From: Nannochloropsis oceanica | Taxonomy: Eukaryota; Sar; Eustigmatophyceae; Eustigmatales; Monodopsidaceae | Direction of reading: 5' to 3' | Length of the DNA: 64,000 nt | NCBI GenBank assembly: GCA_004519485.1 | Contig: CP038120.1 | Location: forward strand, 310,501-374,500 | Part shown: positions 38,448 through 49,588 of the stretch, one piece after another | Layout: the number at the start of each line of letters is the position of its first letter | How positions within the stretch are numbered: the stretch's first letter is position 1 | Translations under genes and position numbers: made by a program | Notes under the pieces: generated by a model | Told to the model about the DNA's origin: nothing | Database searches by the model: none | The model's input: only the letters and a program-made list of their open reading frames with translations

Positions 38448-40217
38448 GTCAGGACTGTGTTCAGTCGGGAGGGGAGGGAGGGAGGGGTGGATGGTTAGGG
38501 ACGCTGAGGCGATAGAAGGTGCGTTGCGTGTACGTGGCTCGCTTCGAGGACAAATTCAAAGGGCAGTGGCGTTCAGCTTAAACGTGACTTGCAAGCGTCT
38601 GACAATGGCCTCAAGTCACAAGACGCGTAGAGTAGCCAGGAAAGGCCATAGACCATACATACAAGGTATAAATTCAGCATATAGAAGAAACTCCAGATTG
38701 GGAATAGCAATGTGTATGTGTGGTGGGCAAAATCGGCCACAATTGGAACACACACACATATATGGTCTTATAGGTAGGCAGGTGTGTGTAGACGAGGCGC
38801 CACGTGTAGACATGCCTCCAAGGGGGAAAGGCAAATCACTCTCACACCACACGTACACAACATACGCGTATGTCACACTCGCATGTCTCTTTCGTCATAG
38901 CGAATATTTCAGCCCATCTCTCCGGCCTGTCAACGTCCCATCGGGGCGGGTCATGCCAGTCATGCCAAGAATCCTGCATCTTTGTGACACATTTATCACT
39001 TTGCAATACAAGGCAGGCAGTTGTGCTTTGCAAGCTCTCTCGGCTTAGCCTCCCCGTGCCCTCCTACGTGTTGTTGCTCTTTCTTCAACAACAAAATTGA
39101 TATGGTTGGTCGATGCGAGGCAACCACACTATCTATGCACATGGCTGGCCCTACCTTTACACATCATTTTGACAGCAAACCTAATCCCCTACCACCTGAT
39201 ATGAACTGTGCGTGGGCATGTATCCCAAAAATATGCCGCTTCTTTTTTTGTCGCTGGCTCACCACTCCTTCCTTCAGCACATGACTACAATACGCTGCTT
39301 GGGCGATGCGTTCGACACGATGGGGGAAAGGGGGTTGTTGGGCTATCTGTGAACAGATCTGTTCCAGAATTTTGAGTTTGGAGGAATTTTGGGCTCGTCT
39401 GACTGCCTCATCGGTTTTTGTCATATATTTGACCAACTACATGGTTAGTAGGAAAAGTTAAGTACAAGCCTCACAAAGCGGGAAGGAATCTGGGGCATCT
39501 ATACCACAAACGGGAGGCGTTTTTGAGACTGCGGCAAGAGTGTGCTTGAGAGGCCCAAAGAGGCCAGCTTTGACATATACTGTGCCGATTATTGAGATCT
39601 CTTTGTGGCTGTGTGCCATATACTCATTTGAGTCACGCGTGGTTCTCATTTGCCTCTCATTTACGCTTTCCCTTCGGCTCCCATTTTGCTCTCATTTTGC
39701 TCTCGACCGGGTTATCCTCCAGGTATTGTTTCGAGAGGCGTGAAGAGAAAAGCGGAGCGAATGGTCATGCTCTCCAATGACCGCCGTCAGAAAATGAAAT
39801 AAGCTGAGCTGAGCTTGTTTGTTGTTTCTTTGGTATACCAATCCTTGTCTTTTATTTTAGTTTTTTGCACCTGATATTTCTACCTTTCTTGTCTTCTGCC
39901 CAATTTCCCTTGCTCCCTCCACCATTCCATTCCACACCATGCATTCCTATCGCATGCTCAACAATAACCCTATTCGACAGACACATCCCCTATCTAATCA
40001 CTCTCATTTGCTGAAAGATCCAAGACCTTCAATCAATTTACTGCCTCGTTATTATCTCTTTGACCTGAAGGTCTCCGCCGGACGTCTCCACCCAACCTAC
40101 AAACCTCCCCCTTCACCCCCCGTGATCAGGCAACCCCCACACCACACACAACAACACATATAGCAACATGACAAATGTAAAGATGACCACGACCAGCCAA
40201 ACGAACATCCTCATGTG
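38448..40217. other. Intergenic region without recognised gene
   Basis: About 1.8 kb, balanced composition, free of long CCCT repeats. The longest open frames (up to 200 codons at 38446-39048) have no recognisable domain or codon signature. Confidence 0.5.
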
Positions 40218-40861
40218 ATGCTGCCAGCAGACGCCACGCCTCCCAACAGGTCAATGAAAGGCGAGCCAGATGACGAGCAGATGAGGCAGCCGCAGCAGCT
40301 CGAGCAGGATGCGAGATTCTTGGGAGGAGTGTCATTGTTGTTCTCTTCCCCCAATCAGCAGCAGCTACAGCTGCTGCTGGAACAGAAGCAGCACCAGATC
40401 CGACAGGAAGGAGGTGGAGGAGGACAGGGGGAGGGAGTGGGGGAAGGAGAGCAGTCATACGTCGATGTTTCTGCTCCTGCAGCTGCAGCAGCTGCTGATG
40501 CTGGTGGTGGTGGGAGGGAGCTGCACCAGGTCCGACCGGAGCAGGAACGGAGAGGAGGAGGAAGGGGGAATGGAGGGTCGCCATGTTTCTTCTCCTCGTA
40601 GCAGCAGCCGCAGCAACAGCAGCACCATCTGCTGCAACGGAAGCAGCACCAGCTCCGACAGGAGCTCCGACAGGATCGGGGAGGAGAGGGAGGAGGGAGG
40701 GATGGGGCAGAGGGAGAAGTAGAGCTGTTAACTTGTTCTCTCACCGTGCAGCAACACTATCGTGATACCATTGTGACTGTGCAAAAACGGGGGGACGTGA
40801 AAAAGATGTCGGTGGAAGAATTCTCGGCGTTTGCGGCCGCGGATGTCGTCCAACACATCTG
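40218..40861 (+). CDS. Tentative Gln-rich protein gene
   Basis: Frame starts MLPADATPPNRSMKGEPDDE and carries three related segments in the same frame: EQKQHQIRQE (near 40385), ELHQVRPEQE (near 40520) and QRKQHQLRQELRQDR (near 40640). An in-frame TAG at 40599-40601 separates the second and third. It is preceded by TTTCTTCTCC, so it is most likely the end of an intron (acceptor TCGTAG|CAGCAG). The frame then runs to YRDTIVTVQKRGDVKKMSVE, EFSAFAAADVVQHI and TGA at 40859-40861. I found no clear matching donor (CAG|GTCCGA near 40530 is one option). No known domain. Confidence 0.4.
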
Positions 40862-41281
40862 AGGCCTGCCCTTTTTTTCTTTCTGGCACAGCACGACGTC
40901 GTCTTTTTCCCTTCTTCGGTACGGCAGGCTATTCTGGGAATCCCACAAAAGAAAGAAAATACACGAAGAGATTTAGGGGGTTTGGTACCTCATTTTTCGC
41001 CTGATTCTTTCATTTTTGCCTATTTGTTTGACTGGTGACATGTGCTTAGGCTTCACAACTCGAGGATGATTCTGTGCATGTGCATGTGCTTGCCGCCGCT
41101 GCTGCCGCTTTACTATTTGTTGGACCTGCCGGTCGGTTCTGCTTCCTCTTTATCTTCTTCCTTTTTATCGCTTTCATCTCTACAGTCTATCTACCTACAC
41201 ACGACCTCACGCCTTTTCTGTCCCTCTCCTCTCCTCATCCACTCCTTCCTATTCATTTGCTCTCTTCCCTCCCTCCCTCCC
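40862..41281. other. Convergent intergenic region
   Basis: Between the tentative Gln-rich gene and the 3' end of the RPA32-motif gene. Pyrimidine-rich; nothing else recognised. Confidence 0.5.
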
Positions 41282-41291
41282 TCACCAACCT

Positions 41292-41322
<31 letters not shown>

Positions 41323-43112
41323 GGATATCGTTCACACTGATCCCGAATACCGGTAAAAGGGAACAAGTAGAAACTGCCTCCGCCTTCTGTTGCTCCCTCT
41401 CTCCCTCCCTCCCTCCCTCTTGGTGAGCTGTCGCCAGAGCTGGAACATGAGAGGGGGCCAACGAGGAGGGAGAGAATAATTCCGATATTCCTCCAACTCT
41501 CCCTCCTCCTCCTCCTCCTCCCCCTCCTCCTCCTCCTTCTCTTTGCTCTGGTGGAGGGTGGATAGAACGGAGTGGAGGATGACAAGGAGGGATCGAAGGA
41601 GGAGCCATGCCCTGCTGCTGCAGTTGTTGTTGCTGCTGCTGCTGCTGCGGCGGCGGCGGCGGCGGCGGCGGCTGATGACGATGATAATGATGACGGTACT
41701 GCTGCTGCTGCTGAGAGAGATGTTTGTCGTGCTGCTGCTGCAGCTGTTGTTGCTGCTGTTGTTGTTGTTGCTGCTGCTGCTGCTGCTGCGAGCGTTGCTG
41801 TCGCTTGAGAAGGGCCTGTCTCTTATTTTCTTCGATGCGGGCCCGCTGGACAGGGGTCAGTTCAACTGAGGGAGGGAGGGAGGGAGGGATAGGTGAGAAT
41901 GAATGTATGAGTGACATGTGCCAGCATCCATTCAACGGAGCACGCCTCCTTCACTCCCTCCCTGACTCCCACTCTCCCTCCCTTCTCACCGCTTCCTGTG
42001 GACACCATCGCTCCCACCCCTCCCGAGCCAGCCACTCCTCCTCCTCCTCCTCCTCCTCCTCCTCCTCCTCCTCCTCCTCCTCCTCCTCCTCCTCCTCTCC
42101 CTCCCCCTCCTCTCCCCCCTCCGCCTCCTTTTTCTCCATAAGAAGCAGATAACGCAAAAGCTTGCTGCTGCTGCGATGGATGCGGGCAGTAAGAGGAGGA
42201 CGGGAGAATCACCCTTCCTCCCCCCCCTCCTCCCCCCCCTCCTCCCTGCAGCCAATCCCGTGCCAGGGGAGGCATAAGAGAAGCCATTCCTCCCCCCCTC
42301 CCTCCCCCTCGTCCTCGCCCTCTTCCTCGGCCTCCTTCTCCTCCTGGCGGGCGATTTCCAGCTTCGAAAATGGATGCGAATCCCAGTCCTCCCTCCCTCC
42401 CTCCCTCCCTCCCTCCGTCCCTCCTCCGCCACAGCTGCTGCTGCTGCGCTCCTCCTCCACCACTCCCAGCCGGCATTGCAGCAGTAGTAGCAGCAGTGGC
42501 ATTTGTCGAAGTAGTAGCAGCAGTAGCGGTAGCGAAATGACGAGAGTACTGCGGGCCATTGAGAGGAGGACGAGGACGGGAGGGAGGATGAGGTGTCCGT
42601 TGACGATCCTCCCCCTCCTCCTCCTCCTTCCCCTCCTCCCCCTTCTCCCCCTCCCCCTCATCCTCATCCTCCTCCTCCTCCCCCTCCTCCTCATGATGAC
42701 TAGAAGTGAGAGAGAAAGGTGTGCCGGGTGGACCCGACGGTGAGCTTTGGGTGTCTAGGCTGGTCCGTTCCCTGAAGGAGGGAGGGAGGGAGGGAGGGAG
42801 GGAGGGAGGGAGAGAGGGAGGAAAGGAAGAAAGGGAGATATGGGAGTCGGTCGTAATGACGGACTCGATGGGCTGGGCATGATGGGGAGGGACAGGGGAG
42901 AGAGGGAAGGAAGGAGGGAGGGAGGAGGGAAGGGAGAGAGAGGTACCGATGGCGGCTCCTGTCCTAACCGTACATCCATGATGGGGAGGGAGGGAAGGAG
43001 GGAGAAAGAGGGGGACGGGTACGTACCGATGGCGGCTCCTGTCTTGAGCGTACATCTTCTCGATGTCCCGGTGAGTTTTTCCTTGCTCTCGCATTTGAAT
43101 GACCTGAAGGAG
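41282..43112 (-). CDS. Disordered protein with an RPA32-binding-like helix, N-terminus in gap 2
   Basis: Deduced exons: 43112-43027 (VIQMREQGKTHRDIEKMYAQ then DRSRHR), 42771-41990, 41865-41282; phases close. The middle exon is acidic, then Gly/Arg- and Gln-rich. The last exon opens VELTPVQRARIEENKRQALL then KRQQRSQ, followed by poly-Gln, His-Pro, poly-Pro (CCG run) and a tail PVFGISVNDIHEDEDEDED. RIEENKRQALLKRQQR closely resembles the helix by which XPA, TIPIN, UNG2 and SMARCAL1 bind the winged-helix domain of RPA32 (I/RIExNrxxALxxRxxR). That motif suggests a DNA repair or replication-fork role; no catalytic domain is visible, and which of these families it belongs to is open. It diverges from the Hrq1-like gene. 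Confidence 0.65.
42879..43060. repeat. Tandem duplication containing a 5' splice site
   Basis: Two copies of a segment running from ATGATGGGGAGGG through GTACCGATGGCGGCTCCTGT to CGTACATC (about 42879-42975 and 42977-43058). On the minus strand each carries the exon end GCCGCCATCG|GTAC. Confidence 0.8.
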
Positions 43113-43212
43113 NNNNNNNNNNNNNNNNNNNNNNNNNNNNNNNNNNNNNNNNNNNNNNNNNNNNNNNNNNNNNNNNNNNNNNNNNNNNNNNNNNNNNNNN
43201 NNNNNNNNNNNN
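43113..43212. other. Assembly gap 2 (100 N)
   Basis: Exactly 100 N. It hides the 5' ends of two divergent genes, so real missing length must exceed 100 bases. Confidence 0.95.
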
Positions 43213-46200
43213 AGGCTCTCGCTCAAGACCAGCTCCGATCCCTCCGCTGCCTCCTCGCCGCCCATCCCGACCTAGCTTCCCGCGTCTCGGCGCAGGTATA
43301 CCCTCCCCCTCCCTCCTTCTCACCCTCCTTTTCTCTTCCTCACATATCGTGTGTTTTTATTATATACGCATATATATATAAATATATATGTGTGTGGGTG
43401 TGTGGGTGTGTGGGTGTTGGTGTGTGTGTGGGTGTGTGGGTGTGTTGGTGGGTGGGGGTGGGGCTGGGGGTTTATATTCCTTTTCCCCTCATCCCTCCCT
43501 CCTTCCCTCCCTCCCCTCCTAGGCATACGACGGTGACACCCCCTTCGCAGACCGCCAAGATATCCGCGAAAACGCCCGCATCCTCCTCTCTAATCCCGAT
43601 ATGCTCCACGCCTCCCTCCTCCCGCAACACAAGGAATGGGGTCAATTCTTCGCTCACCTCAAGTACGGCTTTTCTTCTTGCCATCCCTCCGTCCCTCCCT
43701 CCCTCCCTCCCTCCTTGTCAACCCCCGTTGAAATCGGCGGGTTGAGATATCTCGATCTCCCTCCCGCCCGCCCTCCCTCCCTCCCATGTGTACACAGGCA
43801 TATTTGGAGCCCACATCTCACGCATACCTCTCCCTCCCTCCCTCCCTCCCTCCCTCCCTCCCTAGATACGTAGTGATCGACGAAGCCCACATGTACACAG
43901 GCGTCTTTGGAGCGCACGTTTCGGGCGTCCTCCGACGGCTGATCCGCCTGTGCTTGCTGCATGGAAAGGGAGAGGGGAGGTGCGTCCAGCCTACCTTCCC
44001 TTCCTCCTCTCTCTCCCTGCCTCCGTCCTTCCCTTCTTGCTTTTTGCCGTTTTTCTTTGTATTTGAAATGTGTAGGAGTCACGGCTCATCCGTTTTCGAG
44101 TATTCCACTGGACGAAGGGGAAGGAGGGAGGGAGGGAGGGAGGGAAAGAATAGAGGAACTTTCCATCAAAACTCACGCCTCCTCCCCTCCCTCCCTCCCT
44201 CCCTCCCTCAGCCTCCCTCAATTCATCTGCTGCTCCGCCACCATTGCTAATCCAGCCGAGCATTTTTCGTCCCTTCTCCCCGTGGACGCGGTGATGGGAG
44301 GGAAAGAGAAGCTGGCCGTCATCACCAAAGACACCTCTCCTCGAGGAAAAAAGGCGCGTGTCATGCCCTCCCTCCCTCCCTCCCTCCCTCCTTCCCTCAC
44401 TCACTCGTATTTTTCCTGCTTCCTCTCTTCCCTCCCTTCCTCCACCCTCCCTCCTTCTTTTCCACCTTTCTCCCTCTCTACTTTCTCATCTCCCTCTTTC
44501 CCTTCCTGACTCCCTCCCATCCCATCACATTCCCTTTTCCTCATCGACCCCTCTCATCATCTTCCCATCTCATCAGGTATTCGTCATCTGGAATCCTCCT
44601 CTGAAAGAGCTCCCTTCCCCTCCTTCCCTCCCTCCTCCGGTTCCCCCTTCTGCTGCTGTCTGCAGCAGCACCGGCAGCAGAAAGCGCAGCAAGGGAGGAG
44701 GGAGGAAGGGTGGGAAGGAGGGAGGGAGGGAAGCAGGGGCACAAGGAATGGATGACAACGAGTTATTGCACTTGCTGACACAAGAGGAGGGGGTAGGAGG
44801 GGAGATGGGCGTGATTCTGAAGGAGAAGGAAGAAGAGAAAGAAGAGGTGGAAAGGGAGAAACAAGGAAAGACCGAAGGAGGAGGAAGAGAAGGGGGAGGA
44901 GGAGGGGGAGGAGGAGATCCCATCCGCCCTCCCTCCCTCCCTCCCCGCCGCAGGTCCACCATCGTGGAGACGGCCATGCTCCTCGCGGCCCTCGTCAAGC
45001 AACGCATCCGCACGCTAGCCTTCTGTAAGGTGGGTGCCCCTCCCTCCCTCCCTTCCTCCCTCCCTTCCTCCCTCCCTCCCTTTCCCCCCCCCTCACCCTC
45101 CTTACCTCCTTCCCTCCCTCAGGTCCGCAAGCTGGTGGAAATGGTGCTGGGCTACGCCCTTCAAGATCTGGAGGCGACGGCTCCCTCCCTCGCTCCCCTG
45201 GTCAAAGGCTATCGCGGGGGGTACACCAAGGTAAACCCCCCTCCCTCCCTCCCTCCCTCCCTCCCTCCCTCCTTCCTTCCTTCCCCCCCTCCCCTTCCTT
45301 CCCATTCTTGTCTTACCTCCCTCCCCCTTCTTCCCTCCCTCTTGTTTCTCTTTATTTCATGCATTTCCACGAATCAAACTTTACTCGTCGTCACACCTTC
45401 TCTTTCCCCCCCCCTCCCCCCCTCCCTCCCTCCCTCCCTCCCTCACCAGGAGGACCGACGACGCATTGAGCGAAATCTGTTCGCGGGGCAACTGTTGGGA
45501 GTCACGGCTACATGTGCTTTAGAACTAGGCAAGCAAGCCCTCCTTCCTTCCCTCCCTCCCTCCTTCCCTCCCTGTACCCCCGTCCTTCCTTTTCTCCCTC
45601 CCCTCCCTGTACTCTTTCTCCCTTTCTCGCATGGCATTGAAGCTGACAGACACCCTCCCTCCCTCCCTCCCTCCCTTTCCAGGCGTGGATGTGGGAAACC
45701 TCGACGTCACTCTTCACATGGGATTTCCGGGGGCTGTTTCCTCCTTGTGGCAGCAGGTAGGGAGGGAGGGAGGGAGGGAGGGAGGGGGAAAGAAGCAGAC
45801 CGAGGCGTGCTTCTCTGCCACATTCCTTCTCATTTCTTCATGCATCCCTCCCTCCCTCCCTCCCCCCCTCCCTCCAGGCTGGAAGGGCTGGTCGTGCAGG
45901 CCGGGATGGCATCGCCATCCTCGTCTGTTTTGACACACCCATCGACCAGGTAGGGAGGGGGGGAGGGAGGGAGGGAGGGAGGGAGGGCGTGCTAGTAGGG
46001 ATGGCATCGCCATCCTCGTCTGTTTTGACACACCCATCGACCAGGTAGGGAGGGGGGGAGGGAGGGAGGGAGGGAGGGAGGGAGGGAGGGCGTGCTAGTA
46101 GGGATGGCATCGCCATCCTCGTCTGTTTTGACGCACCCATCGACCGCAAGGGAGCAAAGGAGGGAGGGAGGGAGGGAGGGAGGGAAGGCCGGAGGCGAAA

Positions 46201-48952
46201 GCTCGGAGTCGAAGATGAGAGATAACCACTCACTTCCTCCTCTTGCTCCTCCCTCCCCTCTTCCCTCCCCCCTCCCTCCATTCCTCCCTTATCTCAGTAT
46301 TTCGCCCTCCAACCCTCCCTCCTCCTCGACCGGCCTCCTGAACGCGCCGTTTTGGATGCCTTCAACGTTCATGCGTTACGGGGACAAATTCTGTGCGCGG
46401 CAGACGAGAGTGTCGTGGGAGGACGGTAAGGAAGGAGGGGGGGAGGGAGGGAGGGAGGGAGGGAGGGAGGGAGAGTAGGTGACACGTCTCCGCTGTTCGG
46501 GGCCGGTCCTCATTCATATCCCTCCCTCCCTCCCTCCCTCCCTAGACACTACCCTGGCAATCTGGATCGAGCTCTGTTCGGAGCCGAATCCTTCGATGAC
46601 GCTCTTTCCGACCTCCTGCAGGTACACGTGTACCTCCCCCCTCCCTCCCTCCCTCCTTCCCTCCCTCCCTCCTCTTTCCTCTTTGCCAACCCCTCTTCCC
46701 TCCCGCCCTCCTTCCCGCACTCCCTTCCTCCCCCTCAGGCCGAGCAAGTCACAGGCCCCTTGTCCGACGGTGCGTATCGAAAGCTGAGTTACGTGGTTCA
46801 TCCGCAGGTAACGAGGGAGTGGGGGAGAGAGGGAAGGAAGAGAAGGAGGGAGGGAAGGAGGAGGGGACGAGGGAGGGGGGCTCGATGTACATGTGTGAAA
46901 TGGGGATACCAAGGAGGGAGGGAGGGAGAGAGGGCGCTGATGCTCACGTATGAATATTCCCCTTCTATCAATACAGCGGCAAGTGAACCTGCGCATGATC
47001 GATCCCGTCACGTTTGAGGTAGGTCTCTCTCCCTCCCTCCCTCCCTCCCTCCCTCCATGATCCTGGCCGCCTCACCTTCCATCCGCTCGCACTTCCTTCC
47101 TTCCCTCTTTCCCTCCCTTTCCCCTGCCCTCTCCAGGTGGTTGATGTTTCTCGTGCCCCCTCCGACGGCGGAGGAGGGAAAGGAAGCGTCATCGACTCGG
47201 TCGGCTACACGCGGGCTTTTTACGAGCTCTTCGAAGGAGCCATCTACATGCATCAGGTCCCTACCTCCCTCCCTCCCTCCCTCCATCCCGTGGTCGGCTA
47301 CAAGACCCTTCCTTCACCTGATCCTCCCTCCTTCCCTCCCTCCTTCCCTCTCTCCTCATCACAGGCCAAGCAATACCTCATCACCAAGCTCGACCTTCTC
47401 AATCACAAGGTAGGTGCCCCTCCCTCCCTCCCACCCTCCCTCCCTCGCCTTCCAATGCACCACCATGAGGAACGGCATTGGATAATAAACACGCAACCCC
47501 CTCCTTCTCTCCCTTCCTCCCTCCCTCCCTAGGCCTACGCCCGCCCTGTCCGCGTGGGGTATCACACAAGTGCCCAAAACCACACAGAGGTTAATTTGCT
47601 AAAAAAATTGGAGTCTTCGCCAGACGGAGGTTTCTCTACGGGCTGTGCGCAGGTGAGGGAAGGATGGAAGGGAGGGAGGGAGGGAGGGAGGGAGGGAGGG
47701 GGGGAGGGAAAGGGTCAGGGACCGTGCCGCTAGTCCTCTCTTGTCCTCTCTCTCTTTCTCCCTCCCTCCCTCCCTCCCTTTGCTCTCCTGGCCTACGTCA
47801 TGACTCCTTCCTTTATTTTGTTGTACTTCATAACGCTTCCACCCCCTCCCTCCCTCCCTTCCTCCCTCCCTCCTCCTTGAGGTCGTCACCCGCGTCTGGG
47901 GCTACCGAAAGATCTGGCTGCGGTCGAACAAGATCTTTGAGACGGGGCTCTTCTCCCTCCCTCCCTTAGAGTACGAGACTCGCGCCTTATTTATCGATAT
48001 TGACGGGGAGATGAAGGAGGAGGTAGATGAGAAGAAGGAAGGGAGGGAGGGAGGGAGGGAAAGAATGGCAGACGAGACAGGGTTTGACAGCCTCTCCGGA
48101 TACCTCACGACGACCTCCCTTCCCTCCCCCCCTCCCTCCCTCCCTCCTTCAAGGTGGAGAGGCAAGGCTTCGACTATCTGGGCGGATTACACGGCATTAA
48201 TCACGCTCTTCTTGCCGTCACTCCCCTCTTCCTCAAGTGCGACCCTGGAGACATTGAGACTGAGCACGTGCAAGTCCAAGTAAGCCCTCCCTCCTTCCCG
48301 CCCACCTTCCCCCCCGCCCTCGCTCTCCTCCTTATTTCTTTTTCTCTCATCCAGGCGTTTATCTCTCACTCCCTGCTTCTCTCCTTCCACTCCCTCGCTT
48401 CCTCGGGCAGAACCAACGCCCACGTCCCCCCCGTGTCTGTGTCTACGACAAGCGACCCGGAGGAGTCGGGGCGAGTGAAGGGCTCTTCAAGTAAGGAAAT
48501 CTGGGATCAAATGAGGTGGGAAGGAAAGGCACTCAATAACTGTTACCCTCTTCCTTCTTTCTCCTTTCCCTCACAGCGCCCTCCCCCTCGTCCTCTCGCA
48601 AGCCCACTCCCTCCTCTCCTCCTGTCCCTGCTCCTCCCCTCCCTCCGGTTGCCCCTCCTGCCTCTCCCTCCCTTCCTGCTCTTCCCACAACATCCATTTG
48701 CACAAACCTGCTGCCCTCCTCCTCCTCCAGCTCCTCCTGGATAAATGTGCCACCCAAATTTCAGGTTCTGGCAAGGAGGGAGGGGGGGAGGGGGGGGAGG
48801 AAGGGGAGGGAGGGGGGTTGACCCCGAGGAAGGAAGCGAGGCAGAGGGCGCTAAGGCAAGCCAAGGGGATGGAAGAGGCACGGGTGAGAGATTTAGCTGT
48901 GCAAAAGGCATGGGTCAAGTCGTTTCCCAACTACAGGCCCGAGATTGACTGA
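43213..48952 (+). CDS. HRQ1: Hrq1/RecQ4-like DEAH helicase with C-terminal MZB (DUF1998) region, N-terminus in gap 2
   Basis: 3'-5' DNA helicase family used in crosslink repair. Deduced exons: ..43294, 43523-43662, 43866-43979, 44212-44353, 44577-45029, 45123-45230, 45450-45528, 45683-45756, 45878-45949, 46298-46425, 46546-46621, 46739-46807, 46977-47018, 47137-47256, 47365-47409, 47533-47652, 47882-48022, 48154-48279, 48411-48490, 48577-48952; all phases close. Seen: [29 protein letters not shown] (motif II), CCSATIANP (III), [49 protein letters not shown] (VI), winged-helix part, and C-terminal [17 protein letters not shown] with [15 protein letters not shown] (zinc-type cysteines). Motif I is missing and should lie in the gap. 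A Glu/Lys/Gly insert of about 100 residues (44690-44930) splits the helicase domain after FVIWNPPL. Two introns (44354, 45529) begin GC. Confidence 0.93.
43385..43475 (+). repeat. (TG)n and TGTGTGGG microsatellite in an Hrq1-gene intron
   Basis: ATATATATAAATATATATG leads into TGTGTGGG repeats and GGTGGGGG. It is G-rich on the transcribed-sense strand. Confidence 0.85.
45903..46150 (+). repeat. Threefold tandem copy of an Hrq1 exon end plus intron start
   Basis: The segment GGGATGGCATCGCCATCCTC to CCCATCGACCAG plus the following (GGGA)n occurs at 45903, 45998 and 46101 (offsets 95 and 103, differing by two tetranucleotide units). Copy 1 is the true exon end ([21 protein letters not shown]). 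Copy 2 keeps the donor; copy 3 ends CGACCGCAAGG and lost it. Confidence 0.9.
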
Positions 48953-49588
48953 GTGAGGAGAGCACGACCTTGTTTCTCCCCTCCCTTCTTTCTTCCCTCT
49001 ATGCGCGCATGAGTGATGTTTGCCTGGGTAACGATGACGATGTAAGGCTGATGATAAGCTGAATGCTAATTGAAAGTAAATTAATAATCTGTGATAAATA
49101 CAAGCACAAAGAGCACAAAAATTGGCGAGAAGTGGTAACCCACATCGGATTTCACACTTTCTCAAATCCTTTCATTCACGACTTTTTCCTTCGCCTATGA
49201 AGACGCTACATCAAACTTCGGGCTCCCAAGCGAGTGAGCCAAAATGGGTAAAGCGGTGAAGCCCCTGCACAAGGACCGCTAAAATATTGTAAGAGGCAGG
49301 CATCCGTGTGGGAGCGTAGGAAATGCGGCCATCACGCGCTTGTTCTTCGTTCATTCGCCGCAGCAATCCTCATCAAGCCACACACCCACAGTGACATGTA
49401 CAAAGGCAACAAGAACAGCAGCAGCAATAGCATTGGTAGCGATGTATTCACTAGATATAGCAAAGTCCGCTCCTGCAGTCCTCAGTCCGTTATGAAAAGC
49501 ACTAGACTCCATCCGCTTGACGACCTCCCCTCCCACTATCCCTTTCGACGCCACATATTATTCACAGACCATCTTCCGTCTATCCAAA
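48953..49588. other. Intergenic region
   Basis: Between the Hrq1-like stop and the paraoxonase start, same strand. Mixed composition, no repeat, no gene recognised. Confidence 0.5.

Noticed and set aside
40599-40601. TAG read as a sense codon
   Set aside because: Other genes here end in TAG (Dus at 25392-25394, both secreted copies), and the TAG sits at a good acceptor, so splicing explains it better.
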